Source: Armatimonadetes bacterium Uphvl-Ar2 (lineage in GTDB: Bacteria; Armatimonadota; Fimbriimonadia; Fimbriimonadales; Fimbriimonadaceae). Taken from it: a DNA stretch of 64,000 bases. A program made the translations under genes and the position numbers. Position 1 is the stretch's first letter; every line of letters starts with the position of its first letter. Where the stretch lies: the NCBI GenBank assembly GCA_002162095.1, contig CP021424.1:1426001-1490000 (forward strand), given 5' to 3'. Positions 45,379-54,528 of the stretch are shown in pieces. Below the pieces are notes generated by a model. It did not search any database, had not been told where the DNA came from, and was given only the letters and a program-made list of their open reading frames with translations.

Positions 45379-45956
45379 ATCATCCCCCGGGCGGACGTCA
45401 CGCCCATTCGCTCCATGCGGTTGCGGAGCTGCTTACGGCCTCGGTGAACGCGGGAGCGAACCGTGCCGACGCTTGTGCCCATGGTTTCGGCGATCTCTTC
45501 ATACGAGAGACCCTCCACGTCGGCAAGCCAAATCGCCAATCGAAAATCAGGATTCATTTCTGCAAGGGCGCGCTCAAGGGGTTCGGCGAGCGTGTTGTCC
45601 GCCATGGCCTGATCGGCCAGACCGGATTCGTCCGCAATCTCCCACGATCGCTCGCTTTCCTCGTGTGCATCCAGGCTTACGGCCCACAAGCGCTTGGCCT
45701 TGCGGCGCAGGTCGATGTGGACATTCGTCATGATCCGGAACAGCCAGCCTTGGAAGGGAAGGGCCGGATCGTAACGATGGAAGAAGCGGTAGGCGCGCAG
45801 GTAGGTTTCCTGTAGCAGGTCCTCGGCATCGGCAGCGTTACCACTCAGCCGGTACGCCAGGTGGTACGCACTCCGATAGGAGTCCGCCATATGCTGTTCA
45901 AAGACCTCTTTCGAGGTGGCTTTGGAATGCGTGAAAATCTGAGTCCAACTGGCCAT
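45375..45956 (-). CDS. ECF RNA polymerase sigma factor (SigE-like)
   Basis: 193 residues. Region 2 contains DAEDLLQETYLRAYRFF and GWLFRIMTNVHIDLRRK. Region 4 contains LSYEEIAETMGTSVGTVRSRVHRGRKQL. It directs transcription of envelope-stress genes and heads an operon of anti-sigma factor, RseB-like sensor and HtrA protease, all overlapping or adjacent. A GGAAC-N18-CGTA element upstream may be an autoregulated promoter. Confidence 0.93.
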   Translation of the reverse strand: MASWTQIFTHSKATSKEVFEQHMADSYRSAYHLAYRLSGNAADAEDLLQETYLRAYRFFHRYDPALPFQGWLFRIMTNVHIDLRRKAKRLWAVSLDAHEESERSWEIADESGLADQAMADNTLAEPLERALAEMNPDFRLAIWLADVEGLSYEEIAETMGTSVGTVRSRVHRGRKQLRNRMERMGVTSARGMM

Positions 45957-45989
45957 ACTTGCCCTTCCGAGCGCAATGAATATCTGCTC

Positions 45990-46016
45990 TACGAAGCGGC
46001 TCGTCCCACTAGTTCC
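45990..46016 (-). promoter_or_regulatory. Candidate ECF-type promoter (GGAAC-N18-CGTA)
   Basis: GGAAC (46012-46016) and CGTA (45990-45993) on the minus strand resemble the -35/-10 pair of extracytoplasmic-function promoters and lie 33 nt upstream of the sigma gene. The spacer is at the long end. Confidence 0.3.
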
Positions 46017-46019
46017 GCA

Positions 46020-46898
46020 CTAGGACCGGCTACTGCCGGTGAGTTCCATACTGAGAACGTCCAGAAGCAGGGTCGGGTGGGCCGAGGCCATCAATCGATG
46101 AGACTCTTGAATTGCTGACCTCAAATTGTACCGCTCTGGGTGGGTGTGGCTCAACCAATCTCCGGTGAATTGCAAAAGATCAGTGAGGGCCGCGCGGTCG
46201 CTGACTTCCATCGTCTTTTGCCACTGCAACGCCCATTTCCGAAGCTGATCGCCCGTGCGCAGGGCCGCTCCGTCGGGAGCGTCCACGGCGTTGCGCAAGA
46301 TTTGGTCGAGCTCGGCGAGGCACTCTTGCCCGGCTTCCGATTCGATGGTTTTGGACCAAAACCCCGTAGAAATCAGGGGCTCCGGCACACCCACGCACAG
46401 GCATCGTGACCGAATCGTCCGCGTAATCCGGCTGATGCGGGTGGTGGTGAGCACCAGGCGGGCGTAGGGTGAGGGTTCTTCCAGCGTCTTGAGCAAGGCA
46501 TTGGAAGCCCGGTGGTTGGCCCGGTCAAAGTCGGTGATTGCCACAATCTTGCGCGGCGACATCATGGGCGGCGTGCGCAAAAAGCGCCTCACAGGTACGC
46601 CCTCCCACTTCACCGGCCGGTCCACCTCGGTGATCATCTCCAGATTGATGATGGGGGGGTTGCTGGTGGGTTCGATGATCTGCACATCCACCCCGCCGTT
46701 CTCGCTGCGGCACGGCCCGCATTCGCCGCAGGGGCCGGTGGCCGTAGGCTGCTTGCACGCCCACATGGAGACCAGTTGCATCATCCAGTGACGGATGGGG
46801 GATTGGCCAGACCCGTAGAGCAACACGGCGTGGACCCCGCTCTCCGGTTGGACGAGGCGGTCAATCAGGCGTTCCAGGCGAGGGTCAGAAGCGGACAA
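46020..46898 (-). CDS. holB: DNA polymerase III subunit delta' (HolB-like)
   Basis: 292 residues; a clamp-loader subunit. The zinc module CGECGPC (about 57-63) is present, the P-loop region is degenerate (LLYGSGQSPIRHW) as expected for delta', and SNALLKTLEEPSPYARLVL and TIRSRC (arginine-finger motif) are clear. TTG at 46898 is the likely start and overlaps the end of the c-di-AMP receptor gene by 14 nt, so the two are co-translated, an arrangement also known in other bacteria. Confidence 0.9.
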   Translation of the reverse strand: MSASDPRLERLIDRLVQPESGVHAVLLYGSGQSPIRHWMMQLVSMWACKQPTATGPCGECGPCRSENGGVDVQIIEPTSNPPIINLEMITEVDRPVKWEGVPVRRFLRTPPMMSPRKIVAITDFDRANHRASNALLKTLEEPSPYARLVLTTTRISRITRTIRSRCLCVGVPEPLISTGFWSKTIESEAGQECLAELDQILRNAVDAPDGAALRTGDQLRKWALQWQKTMEVSDRAALTDLLQFTGDWLSHTHPERYNLRSAIQESHRLMASAHPTLLLDVLSMELTGSSRS

Positions 46899-47217
46899 AC
46901 TCGTCCACCGGCATCACAAAGAGGACGGCACCGCCCACCGGCACCTTCACGGGTGCGGCCATAAATCCGGTGGTGGCCGGGGTGCTTTCGTAGGGGGCCA
47001 GGTTCACCATTTGCTCGCGGGCCTGGCAGTTGTCGCTCACAATCGCCTTCAGTGTATCGATTTGGTCGTCCTCGCACCCGGTGAGGATGGTGGAGTTGCC
47101 TTCGCGCAGGAAGCCGCCCGTGGAGCCGATCACGGTGAACTTGAACCCCGCCTTAAGGAGGCTCTCGGTCAACCGGTTTCGATCTCGGTTATGGACGACA
47201 ATGACGCCAAGTTTCAT
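46885..47217 (-). CDS. Cyclic di-AMP receptor (DarA/PstA, PII-like)
   Basis: 110 residues starting MKLGVIVVHNRDRNRL. STGGFLREGNSTILTGCEDDQ is the diagnostic loop and strand of the DUF970 PII-like family that binds c-di-AMP as a trimer. The start at 47217 is chosen by alignment with the family; TATAAT (47233-47238) lies 15 nt upstream. With PgpH at 62408 it points to c-di-AMP signalling in this organism. Its downstream partner is holB. Confidence 0.9.
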   Translation of the reverse strand: MKLGVIVVHNRDRNRLTESLLKAGFKFTVIGSTGGFLREGNSTILTGCEDDQIDTLKAIVSDNCQAREQMVNLAPYESTPATTGFMAAPVKVPVGGAVLFVMPVDEFVRF

Positions 47218-47232
47218 GCGCGCTGTAACTTC

Positions 47233-47238
47233 ATTATA
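47233..47238 (-). promoter_or_regulatory. -10 TATAAT of the c-di-AMP receptor/holB pair
   Basis: Perfect TATAAT, 15 nt before ATG 47217, immediately after the terminator at 47241. The leader would be about 8 nt. Confidence 0.5.
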
Positions 47239-47240
47239 AC

Positions 47241-47275
47241 AAAACGGGCCCGCCATCTCTGGCGAGCCCGGTTTG
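47241..47275 (-). terminator. Intrinsic terminator
   Basis: CGGGC...GCCA pairs with TGGC...GCCCG (47245-47270). On the minus strand a GTTTTG run follows. It ends the pilin/lipoprotein transcript. Confidence 0.6.
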
Positions 47276-47295
47276 AACGTACGAGTCCCTGCAGA

Positions 47296-47463
47296 CTACG
47301 GCGAGTCGTCGAACTTCGGCGTGCCTTTCTGTTCGAGTTCAGCCGCCTTCTTTTCGCGATCCGCGTAATCCGATTGAGCACTGCTATCGGTCACGTCGCC
47401 ACCGGTGCAACCGATGGTGAACATGATCGAGGACAGGGCGAGCAGAGCCAGTAGGTATCGCAT
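47296..47463 (-). CDS. Small lipoprotein, 55 aa
   Basis: A short gene of 55 codons: signal MRYLLALLALSSIMFTIGC with a lipidation Cys at about 19, then an acidic and basic hydrophilic tail (GGDVTDSSAQSDYADRE, ELEQKGTPKFDDSP). It starts 6 nt after the stop of the pilin gene and is followed by a terminator, so it is the second cistron of that operon. Function is unknown; it may stay attached to the membrane and assist the pilin. Confidence 0.65.
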   Translation of the reverse strand: MRYLLALLALSSIMFTIGCTGGDVTDSSAQSDYADREKKAAELEQKGTPKFDDSP

Positions 47464-47469
47464 GGATTC

Positions 47470-48435
47470 TTACTGACCCAGGGCCCACATCGGGTAGTTG
47501 ACAGCCGTGTTCGGCGTCACGCCCGGACGATAGGTGCCCGAGGAGATACCGCACTGGGTGTTGGCATCCACCGGCACGCCGTATTCGGCAGCGGACGGAG
47601 TGCGCGACAGGAACTGCTTGACCGGGTAGGCCTTGGTGCTGGTGTCAGCATGGCCAACCACCACGACGCCCGCGAAGGTGACCTTCGGGTTCGGGTCGCC
47701 TTGGGCAACACACGAAGCGTTCAGCTTCATGAAGTTGGCAGCCCAGAATTCGCGGATGGCCATCGGATAAACCTGTTGGTCCACCAGCGGGTTGTTGATG
47801 GCGTCCACCACGACCGGCGCAAAGTTGATGTCCGGGTTGGAGAATTCCATCAGCAACATGGCTTCGCCCACGTTCGGCACCGAGGTGCCGGTGCCGCCGA
47901 GCCAGCTATTGCGGGTTCGACCAGCAGCCGTCGCGGAGCGGTTCCAAGTGTTCAGAGCACCGGTGAGGGCCAGGTTGATGGCGAAGCCACCCATGATTTG
48001 GCCGCACTGGCTGTACTGACCGGTCGGACAGGACGCCGTGTTCGGGTTGAGCTTAGCGCGACCCGGGTGTTCGAACAGTTGCACGTTCTTGGTGTAGGGG
48101 CGAACCCACTTCTGCCAGGCGTAGTGGTTCATGCGGAACGGGAAGCCGTTGGCGCCGTTGCACCACGGGGACGGATCCGTACCAGCGGCTTGGTTGTTGT
48201 TCGCGGTGTTGAGCGAGCTGTTCAGTTCACAGTCGTCGTTGCGCGGATACAGGTCATCGTAGTCGCCCATGTAAATCTGGAGCGCGGTGCCGATTTGCTT
48301 TTGGTTGCTGATGGCTGCCGCCTTCTTCGCCGCGGCCTTCGCTTGCGCAAAAACCGGGAAGAGGATCGCCGCCAGGATGGCGATGATGGCAATAACCACC
48401 AGGAGTTCGATAAGGGTGAAGGCCTTCTTCTGCAT
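47470..48435 (-). CDS. Type IV pilin-like protein (DUF1559-type)
   Basis: 321 residues beginning [19 protein letters not shown], with Ala at the cleavage position. [30 protein letters not shown] follows in the usual order, the large soluble domain contains several Cys, and [15 protein letters not shown] is the C-terminal motif. GAGGAC before the ATG serves as ribosome binding site, and a CATACT -10 lies at 48469-48474. It is co-transcribed with the small lipoprotein. Confidence 0.88.
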   Translation of the reverse strand: MQKKAFTLIELLVVIAIIAILAAILFPVFAQAKAAAKKAAAISNQKQIGTALQIYMGDYDDLYPRNDDCELNSSLNTANNNQAAGTDPSPWCNGANGFPFRMNHYAWQKWVRPYTKNVQLFEHPGRAKLNPNTASCPTGQYSQCGQIMGGFAINLALTGALNTWNRSATAAGRTRNSWLGGTGTSVPNVGEAMLLMEFSNPDINFAPVVVDAINNPLVDQQVYPMAIREFWAANFMKLNASCVAQGDPNPKVTFAGVVVVGHADTSTKAYPVKQFLSRTPSAAEYGVPVDANTQCGISSGTYRPGVTPNTAVNYPMWALGQ

Positions 48436-48496
48436 GATTCGTCCTCGAGTCCGGGGAACGGAGTCTCAAGTATGGGCCGAAACGGTTATCCAAATG

Positions 48497-49651
48497 TTAA
48501 GAGTAGGACTCCATGCGGGGCCCAAAGCCTGGTGTAACGGACAGGTTTTCCCGCAATTTATCCACATCCTGCCTCTCTTCGACGAAGGATCGAAGGAAAG
48601 AACTCCCCCAAAGGATGTCGATGGGGAGCAGGACATCCTCGTATTCATACGGGGGATCGTTCCAGCGCATTTGACCCTCGCTTTGGGCCCAAATGACCTG
48701 GAACATCCGGGCCGTCGCCTCGACGGGGCGGAAAGTGGCTCGGTCGGTCACATGAACGTACGCCCCGCCGCACACCTGGCCGGCGTGTTTGTGGAAAGTG
48801 GGCTGGAACGTGATGGGCCGGAACCACACCCCCGGCATGTTCAATCCGTTCAGTTCGTCACACAGTCGCCAGGGATCGAGCCAGGGGGCGCCGAGGGTCT
48901 CAAAGGGGCGCGTGGTACCCCGGCCTTCGCTTAGGTTGGTGCCCTCGATCAGCACCATGCCTGGATAGACCACGGCGGTGTTCACGGTCGGCATGTTCGG
49001 GCTGGGCGGCACCCAGGGCAGGCCGGTGGCTTCGAACATCATGTCGGGCTGCCACCCTCGGCAGGGGATCACCTCGAGTTCGGTGTTCGGATAGAAGGTG
49101 TCGCGCATCCACATCGCCATCTCCCCGAGCGTGCGCCCGTGGCGCATCGGGCAGGGATGCAAGCCGACAAAACTGGCAAACGTGGGGTCGAGGAGCGGGC
49201 CTTCCACCGCCCCGCCAATCGGGTTGGGGCGATCTAGCACGGTGAGCGGAATGCCGTTGCGTCCGCAGGCCTTGAGGCAGTAGGCGAGGGTCCACACAAA
49301 GGTGTAGACCCGGGTGCCCACGTCTTGTACGTCGAACACCAAGCGGTCCAGCCCCGCGAGCATGGAATCAAAGGGTTCACGCGTTTCGCCGTAGAGGCTA
49401 TAGAAGGGGAGGCCGGTGCGCTCGTCGCGGTAGCCCTCCCACTCAATCATGTTGTCTTGGGTGTGGCCCCACACCCCGTGCTGGGGGCCAAACACGGCGC
49501 CCACATTCACGCCGGCCCGTAAGAAGTGATCGAGATTGTGCACCAGGTCCGAGGCGATGGCGGCTTGGTGCGTCACCAAGCCCACGCGCTGGCCACGCAC
49601 GGCGGCGAAGCCCTCGTCAATCCATACATCCAGGCCCGTTTGCGTGCGCAT
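48497..49651 (-). CDS. namZ: Exo-beta-N-acetylmuramidase NamZ-like (DUF1343, GH171)
   Basis: 384 residues. Family blocks are present: RVGLVTHQAAIASD, FGPQHGVWG, FDVQDVGTRVYTFVWTLAYCL, LDRPNPIGG, EGPLLD, GRTLGEMAMWM, and EGTNLSEGRGTTRPFE. NamZ enzymes remove MurNAc from the non-reducing end of peptidoglycan fragments, in wall recycling. No signal peptide is visible with the start used, so it may act in the cytoplasm. TAAAGT lies 8 nt before ATG 49651, which is therefore preferred over upstream in-frame starts. Confidence 0.88.
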   Translation of the reverse strand: MRTQTGLDVWIDEGFAAVRGQRVGLVTHQAAIASDLVHNLDHFLRAGVNVGAVFGPQHGVWGHTQDNMIEWEGYRDERTGLPFYSLYGETREPFDSMLAGLDRLVFDVQDVGTRVYTFVWTLAYCLKACGRNGIPLTVLDRPNPIGGAVEGPLLDPTFASFVGLHPCPMRHGRTLGEMAMWMRDTFYPNTELEVIPCRGWQPDMMFEATGLPWVPPSPNMPTVNTAVVYPGMVLIEGTNLSEGRGTTRPFETLGAPWLDPWRLCDELNGLNMPGVWFRPITFQPTFHKHAGQVCGGAYVHVTDRATFRPVEATARMFQVIWAQSEGQMRWNDPPYEYEDVLLPIDILWGSSFLRSFVEERQDVDKLRENLSVTPGFGPRMESYS

Positions 49652-49691
49652 CTCGCTTGACTTTACTGGCCCGGGGGAGGCAGGCACAAGA

Positions 49692-50024
49692 CTAGCCCGG
49701 GGGCCAGCTCAGGTCGCGCCCGCCAATCAGGTGCACGTGCAGATGCGGCACGGTCTGCCCGGCCTGCACGCCTTGGTTGATGACCAGGCGGTAGCCATCG
49801 GTCAGGCCCTGTTGTTCGGCAATCAAGCGAGCCGCGTACAGCAGGCGTTCGTGGTCGCCGCAGGGCTCCACCGTCGCCACGCCCTCAATCTCGGTCTTCG
49901 GGATGATGAGGATGTGCACCGGGGCCTGCGGATTGATATCCCGGATGGCGAAGCAGTGCTCGTCTTGGTAGAGAATCTCGCCGGGGATTTCCCCGTCGAG
50001 GATCTTGGTGAAGAGGGTCGGCAT
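49692..50024 (-). CDS. HIT-family nucleotide-binding protein
   Basis: 110 residues with the histidine triad TVPHLHVHLIGGR near the C-terminus and the N-terminal FTKILDGEIPGEILYQDE typical of Hint-like nucleoside phosphoramidases. The start at 50024 overlaps the upstream stop as TAATG, so it is coupled to the secreted protein gene. The substrate is probably an AMP-conjugate; the exact role is unknown. Confidence 0.92.
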   Translation of the reverse strand: MPTLFTKILDGEIPGEILYQDEHCFAIRDINPQAPVHILIIPKTEIEGVATVEPCGDHERLLYAARLIAEQQGLTDGYRLVINQGVQAGQTVPHLHVHLIGGRDLSWPPG

Positions 50025-51931
50025 TATGGGGTGCCTCCGGCCTGGGCGATGGGGTGGACGCGCATCGGGCTCGGGGTGGCGCCCACCGGCCACACGGCGC
50101 GCAAGTAAACGTAGCGCGCCTGCACGGACCGCGCCGCGTACATCCCGCCCGGGCCTGCCGCGATTTGGCTGACATGGGGGATGCGGATCCAGCGGCTCCC
50201 GGTGCCGGGTTCGCCGGTGCGTCGGGTGCGCAATTCCATGCGGAGCGGAGCGGGGCCATCGAAGGTGATGCCGCCAATCTGCCGGTCGCGGCTGATGTCG
50301 TAAATCACCTCGGTCACGCGGCCTTCCATGCCCACCGCAAAGGCGGCCTGGGCGGGCTGCGGCACGTCCACGGGTTCGGGTTCGCGGCCCTGGGTCAGGT
50401 CGCTGGCACGATCTACGGGGCGGTCGCTCAGGTTGGCGCGCAGGTGAATCCAGGCGGCGGCTTGTCCGGTCACCAGGCGCTCGTACAGCAACCGGCTGGA
50501 ATCAATCGCAATCTCCGCCACGTCGCCGCCTTGGGTTACCGTCACGGGGACATCCTTGCCCTCGGCGTTCCAGCCCTGCTTGTCCTTGCGGGAAATGGGG
50601 AAGAGGCCGTTGGGCGTGCGGGCCACTTCGGCGCCCTGGTCCGGGTTCAAAACCATCACCTTGGCTCCCTCGATGCGCTGATTGCTCGCGTCGCGCAGGT
50701 CGATGATAAGGGTGGTGGGGCCGGCCTCAATCTTGTCGAGATCAGCCGGCTTCATCGTGGCCTTGGCGTGCAGCCACGCGGCAAAGTCATTCGGGAGAAC
50801 GTTGGTGCGGAAGTCGTCCCACGGCGATTCCTCCGGCCAATCCCACACGGCCAGGGTGCGCGGGGCGCTGGGCGGCAGGATGAAGTCGGCGCGGCGGTCG
50901 CGGTTGGGCGTCATCTCCCAGAACGGGATGGAGGCATCGATCATCAGCGCGGTGTGCGCAAGGCGGCCCTGGCTGCCGCTCATGGCATAGGCGGTGCGGG
51001 AGGTGGGGAGCCCGACTTCATTAGCGCGGCGCACGTCGTGGGGCAACCATGCCCCCACGGCCGGGGTGGCCATGGGATAGATGCGGACCGCGTTGTTCTG
51101 GGCGATGGTGTCGCCCGCCACGTCCAGCTTAGCCACCACCGGGCCGCTGTTCGCGGGCAAGGCCACCGGCATCTCCTGTGTGGCACCCGGCCCGAGCGGC
51201 GGGGTGCTGATGGCGCCCACATTGGCGCCAGCGAACGAAATCAACCCGGCGGGGAGGGGATCCGTGCCTGTGTTCCGCACGGTCACGCTCCATCGGCGCG
51301 CGCCGGTGCTGTCCACTTGCAATTTGGGCTCTTCCAGCGTGGCGTCCACGGCGGCGGGGGGCATCCACGAGGCTTTGACCTCCAAACGCGGATAGCCCTG
51401 CGCGGATTCGAAGGAAGGAATCTCGGCCTGCTGCCCGAACTCAATGGCCAGCCCGTAGTGGTTGAACGGGTGGTCAATCATCTCTTGCACTGCGCCGCGC
51501 AGCCCTTCAATACGGACTCCGTTCGGGCTCTGGCTCATCGTCACGCCCGGGATGTCCTGGCTGTCCTCGCTCCCTTCGGCCCCGCCGCGCTGCCACTTGC
51601 GGGTGCCTTGGGCCAGACTCCAGTTGGCTTCGTCTTGACCCCAGGGTCGCCGCACGATGCGAACCGAGTTCAGAGTGGTGGGGCGCGTACCGAGTACGGT
51701 CAAATCGAGGCTTGCGAGTTGCACACTCATCAAGCCCATGGGCGCGCGGGTATCGGCAAAGTCAATCAGCAGGACGCGGCGAGGTCCCACGGCCAGCACC
51801 GGGCTTTGGCCAAAGGTTTGCTCCTTCGCGCTCTCGGCCAGTACGGTGTCGAAACCGCGATCCCACACTTGGTCCGCGCTCGCGGGTTGTTGAGCAAGGG
51901 CGAGCAACGCCGTGCAAGCAACGAAGGTCAT
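50024..51931 (-). CDS. Large secreted hypothetical protein (DNRLRE-like N-terminus)
   Basis: 635 residues with a short signal peptide (VACTALLALAQQPASA). The first domain (about 25-190) resembles DNRLRE-type beta-sandwiches (DTVLAESAKEQTFGQSP, WGQDEANWSL). A CARDB-like segment follows (WSVTVRNTGTDPLPAG, about 235-300), and the C-terminal part (RWIRIPHVSQIAAG, RYVYLRAVWPVG) looks like a discoidin-type module. It is probably an extracellular carbohydrate- or surface-binding protein. TAAACT stands 6 nt before the ATG, and the HIT gene is coupled downstream. Confidence 0.7.
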   Translation of the reverse strand: MTFVACTALLALAQQPASADQVWDRGFDTVLAESAKEQTFGQSPVLAVGPRRVLLIDFADTRAPMGLMSVQLASLDLTVLGTRPTTLNSVRIVRRPWGQDEANWSLAQGTRKWQRGGAEGSEDSQDIPGVTMSQSPNGVRIEGLRGAVQEMIDHPFNHYGLAIEFGQQAEIPSFESAQGYPRLEVKASWMPPAAVDATLEEPKLQVDSTGARRWSVTVRNTGTDPLPAGLISFAGANVGAISTPPLGPGATQEMPVALPANSGPVVAKLDVAGDTIAQNNAVRIYPMATPAVGAWLPHDVRRANEVGLPTSRTAYAMSGSQGRLAHTALMIDASIPFWEMTPNRDRRADFILPPSAPRTLAVWDWPEESPWDDFRTNVLPNDFAAWLHAKATMKPADLDKIEAGPTTLIIDLRDASNQRIEGAKVMVLNPDQGAEVARTPNGLFPISRKDKQGWNAEGKDVPVTVTQGGDVAEIAIDSSRLLYERLVTGQAAAWIHLRANLSDRPVDRASDLTQGREPEPVDVPQPAQAAFAVGMEGRVTEVIYDISRDRQIGGITFDGPAPLRMELRTRRTGEPGTGSRWIRIPHVSQIAAGPGGMYAARSVQARYVYLRAVWPVGATPSPMRVHPIAQAGGTP

Positions 51932-51937
51932 AGTCTC

Positions 51938-51943
51938 AGTTTA
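51938..51943 (-). promoter_or_regulatory. -10 hexamer TAAACT, leaderless type
   Basis: TAAACT, 6 nt, ATG 51931. Confidence 0.5.
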
Positions 51944-51951
51944 GACGTCCA

Positions 51952-52716
51952 TTACCAGGCAACGTAATGAACTCGGTCACTGGTCCGGGTCGGCGGGTCC
52001 AGCGTGTAGCTGGCAAGGCAGTGGATGTGCTCAAACCCGGCGTCGTAAAGTCCTTCCACCACTTCCTCGGAGCGGTGCGCCCGTTGGACGTGCACTTCTT
52101 GGAACGGCGCTCCATCGCGTGGCCAAAACTGCATCCGCACCTGGATGATGCGGGATTCAGGGTCGTAGTCGCCCTTCCAGCGGTAGCGCAGACGCAGGTG
52201 CTTGCGCTCGTCGGACATATCGAAGAGTTTTTCTTCGAAGGCATACGCGGTGTTGAGGTCAAAAATGAAAGCCGCCCCCGGCTTGAGGTGCTTGCGCACC
52301 TGGGCCAGCGCCGCCCGGAACCCCTCTAGCGAGGGGATGTAATTGAGGGAATCGAAGAAGGAATACGCGCCGTCGTACTGCTCGCCGAATTCAAAGTTGG
52401 TCGCATCGGCCACGCGGAAGGTGAGCGGGTGCGGCCCCGGGTTGCGCTTTCGTTTGGCCGCCTCGATCATGGCCGCACTGAGGTCAAACCCGGTGACCTG
52501 GTAGCCCACCCGCGAGAGTTCCCGCGCGACTTTGCCCGTACCGCAGGCCACATCCAGCACGTGGTTGGGGTCTTGATCGTAGGTGAGCAGGAGCAAGCGG
52601 TAGTAGTCCACCCACATGTCGTAGGGGACCGACTGCATCAACTGCTCGTAATAGGGGGCCAGAGGCCCGAAGGATTTAGGCTCGCCGCTGGGCACGCATC
52701 CGCATGATGATCGCAA
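51952..52716 (-). CDS. Class I SAM-dependent methyltransferase
   Basis: 254 residues. Motif I is VLDVACGTGKVARELS (about 53-68), an acidic residue follows in GFDLSAAMIEAA, then RVADATNFEF and LKPGAAFIFDLN (motif III-like). The substrate is unknown. It overlaps pstA by 41 nt if ATG 52716 is used; GTG at 52695 is an alternative start. It occupies the position after pstA where pstB is often found, but it is unrelated to ABC ATPases. Confidence 0.85.
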   Translation of the reverse strand: MRSSCGCVPSGEPKSFGPLAPYYEQLMQSVPYDMWVDYYRLLLLTYDQDPNHVLDVACGTGKVARELSRVGYQVTGFDLSAAMIEAAKRKRNPGPHPLTFRVADATNFEFGEQYDGAYSFFDSLNYIPSLEGFRAALAQVRKHLKPGAAFIFDLNTAYAFEEKLFDMSDERKHLRLRYRWKGDYDPESRIIQVRMQFWPRDGAPFQEVHVQRAHRSEEVVEGLYDAGFEHIHCLASYTLDPPTRTSDRVHYVAW

Positions 52717-53578
52717 TCGCGTTGAGGCTGATGAGGATTCCCATCAGCACGATGATGGTGCTGGCCGAGAGGTCTTTGAAATCTTGCTGCGGTCGCTGCG
52801 CCCAGTTGAACACCTGGAGCGGCAACACACCGTAGCTATCGAACGGGCCAGTGGGCACGCTGTTCACCATAACGGCGGCCCCCACCACGATGAGCGGTGC
52901 GGTTTCACCGATGGCGCGGCTGGCGGCGAGGATGATGCCGGTGAGGATGCCCGGAGTGGCCTGGGGCAACACGACGCGCCGGATGGTTTGCCAGCGGGTC
53001 GCGCCAAGCGCGAGAGAACCATCGCGCAGGCTCGAAGGCACCGCTTTGAGGGCTTCCTGCGCCACCATGATGACCAGGGGCAGCGAGAGCAGACTCATGG
53101 TCAGGGCCCCGGCCAGCAGGGTTTTGCCCGAGCGGGCGTCCCCCGCCAAAACGGCTACGAACGGCACAAAAATGGCCAAGCCCAGCATCCCGTAGATGAT
53201 GGAGGGCACCCCGCTCAGGTTGGCGATGTTGAGCTGGATGATGCGCTTGAACCACGAGTCGCGCCGGTTGAACTCTTCCAGATAGATGGCCGCCCCGACC
53301 CCAATCGGCACCGTGAAGAGCAGGGTGAGCGACATGATCCACAGCGTGCCGAAGAGCGCGTGGCGCGCCCCGCTACCGGTGGCGCGTCGGCCCGGGAATT
53401 CGTTGATCAAGTCCGGCCCGAGATAGCGCATGCCGCTGGAGCCGATCCGATACAGCAGGATGACAAGCAGGCTGACGGCGATGAACGCGGCGATGCCCAT
53501 GAGCACCACGAAAACGCGGTCCACCGTCTTGCGCTGGCGGATGCGGGCGGCCGCCGCCGGGGTGGAAAACCGGCTCAT
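52676..53578 (-). CDS. pstA: Phosphate ABC transporter permease PstA
   Basis: 300 residues with six membrane helices and a long N-terminal cytoplasmic part. GTLWIMSLTLLFTVPIGVGAAIYLEEF and the permease EAA loop (EALKAVPSSLRDGSLALGATRWQTI) are diagnostic. It pairs with PstC to form the channel for high-affinity phosphate uptake. It overlaps pstC by ATGA. No pstB lies next to it in this window. Confidence 0.95.
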   Translation of the reverse strand: MSRFSTPAAAARIRQRKTVDRVFVVLMGIAAFIAVSLLVILLYRIGSSGMRYLGPDLINEFPGRRATGSGARHALFGTLWIMSLTLLFTVPIGVGAAIYLEEFNRRDSWFKRIIQLNIANLSGVPSIIYGMLGLAIFVPFVAVLAGDARSGKTLLAGALTMSLLSLPLVIMVAQEALKAVPSSLRDGSLALGATRWQTIRRVVLPQATPGILTGIILAASRAIGETAPLIVVGAAVMVNSVPTGPFDSYGVLPLQVFNWAQRPQQDFKDLSASTIIVLMGILISLNAIAIIMRMRAQRRA

Positions 53579-54513
53579 GAATACACCTGCCGGTACTTGC
53601 GCACAAACTTGTTCGCCAAGAGATTGAGCCCGAGGGTGATGAAGAACAGCGTGAGGCCGACGGCGAACACCGTGAAGTAGTCAATGCCGCCCCGGGGCAG
53701 GTCGCCCTTGCTCGTGTTCACGATGTAGGCAGTCATCGTCATCCCGCCGTCGAGGAAGTTGGCCGTGAGGTTGGGCATGAGGCCCGCCGCCATCGCCACC
53801 GCCATGACTTCGCCCACCGCGCGGGAGATGGCCAAGATGAAAGAGGCGACGATGCCGGAGAGCGCCGCCGGGATGACGACATCCTTGATAGATTCGAACT
53901 TGGTGGCCCCCATGGCCACGGCCCCATCGGGCAGGGAACGGGGCACGGAAGAAATCGCGTCCTCGCACAGCGAACTGACCAGGGGCAGGGTCATGATGCC
54001 GACCACGATGGCCCCGGCCAACAGATTCAGCGGCGCGATAGTGGGGAAGATGCTACGCAGGAACGGGGTGACAACGGTGAGCGCAAAGTAGCCGTAGACG
54101 ACGGTCGGCACCCCGGCCAGCAATTCCAGCGCGGGCTTGACCACGTTCCGGACCTTGCGCGGGGCGTATTCGGCCAAGAAAATGCCCACCATCAGGCCAA
54201 GCGGAATGCTGATGAACGCCGAACCGAGCGTGATGAGAAGGGTGGACGAGACCAGCGGCAAAATGCCGAACTTGCCACCGGCGGGTTGCCATTCCCGGCC
54301 GGTGAGGAACTCACCGACGGAGACCTGCTGGAAGAACGGCAGGGAATTGAGGAGAAGCACCACCACGATGCCGATGGTGGTGAAGGCAGAAACCAGGGTG
54401 GCCGAGAAGGTTCCGCCCTGGATGAACTGCTCGATGAGACGCTGGTTGCCCCGCTTAGAGCGCAACATAATGGCGGCCCGATCGCCCGCTGAATTCGGAA
54501 TCGGTGCCGCCAT
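53575..54513 (-). CDS. pstC: Phosphate ABC transporter permease PstC
   Basis: 312 residues with six helices. LLITLGSAFISIPLGLMVGIFLAEYAP and the EAA loop (EDAISSVPRSLPDGAVAMGATKFESI) identify the family, with GEVMAVAMAAG in the later helices. It is translated between pstS and pstA; only 15 nt separate it from pstS. Confidence 0.95.
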   Translation of the reverse strand: MAAPIPNSAGDRAAIMLRSKRGNQRLIEQFIQGGTFSATLVSAFTTIGIVVVLLLNSLPFFQQVSVGEFLTGREWQPAGGKFGILPLVSSTLLITLGSAFISIPLGLMVGIFLAEYAPRKVRNVVKPALELLAGVPTVVYGYFALTVVTPFLRSIFPTIAPLNLLAGAIVVGIMTLPLVSSLCEDAISSVPRSLPDGAVAMGATKFESIKDVVIPAALSGIVASFILAISRAVGEVMAVAMAAGLMPNLTANFLDGGMTMTAYIVNTSKGDLPRGGIDYFTVFAVGLTLFFITLGLNLLANKFVRKYRQVYS

Positions 54514-54528
54514 AGTCTGTGGTCTAGG

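Noticed and set aside
50054-51967. 637-codon plus-strand frame opposite the large secreted protein
   Set aside because: Same reason: His/Gly/Arg/Ala-rich antisense composition, while the minus strand has a signal peptide and domain-like segments.
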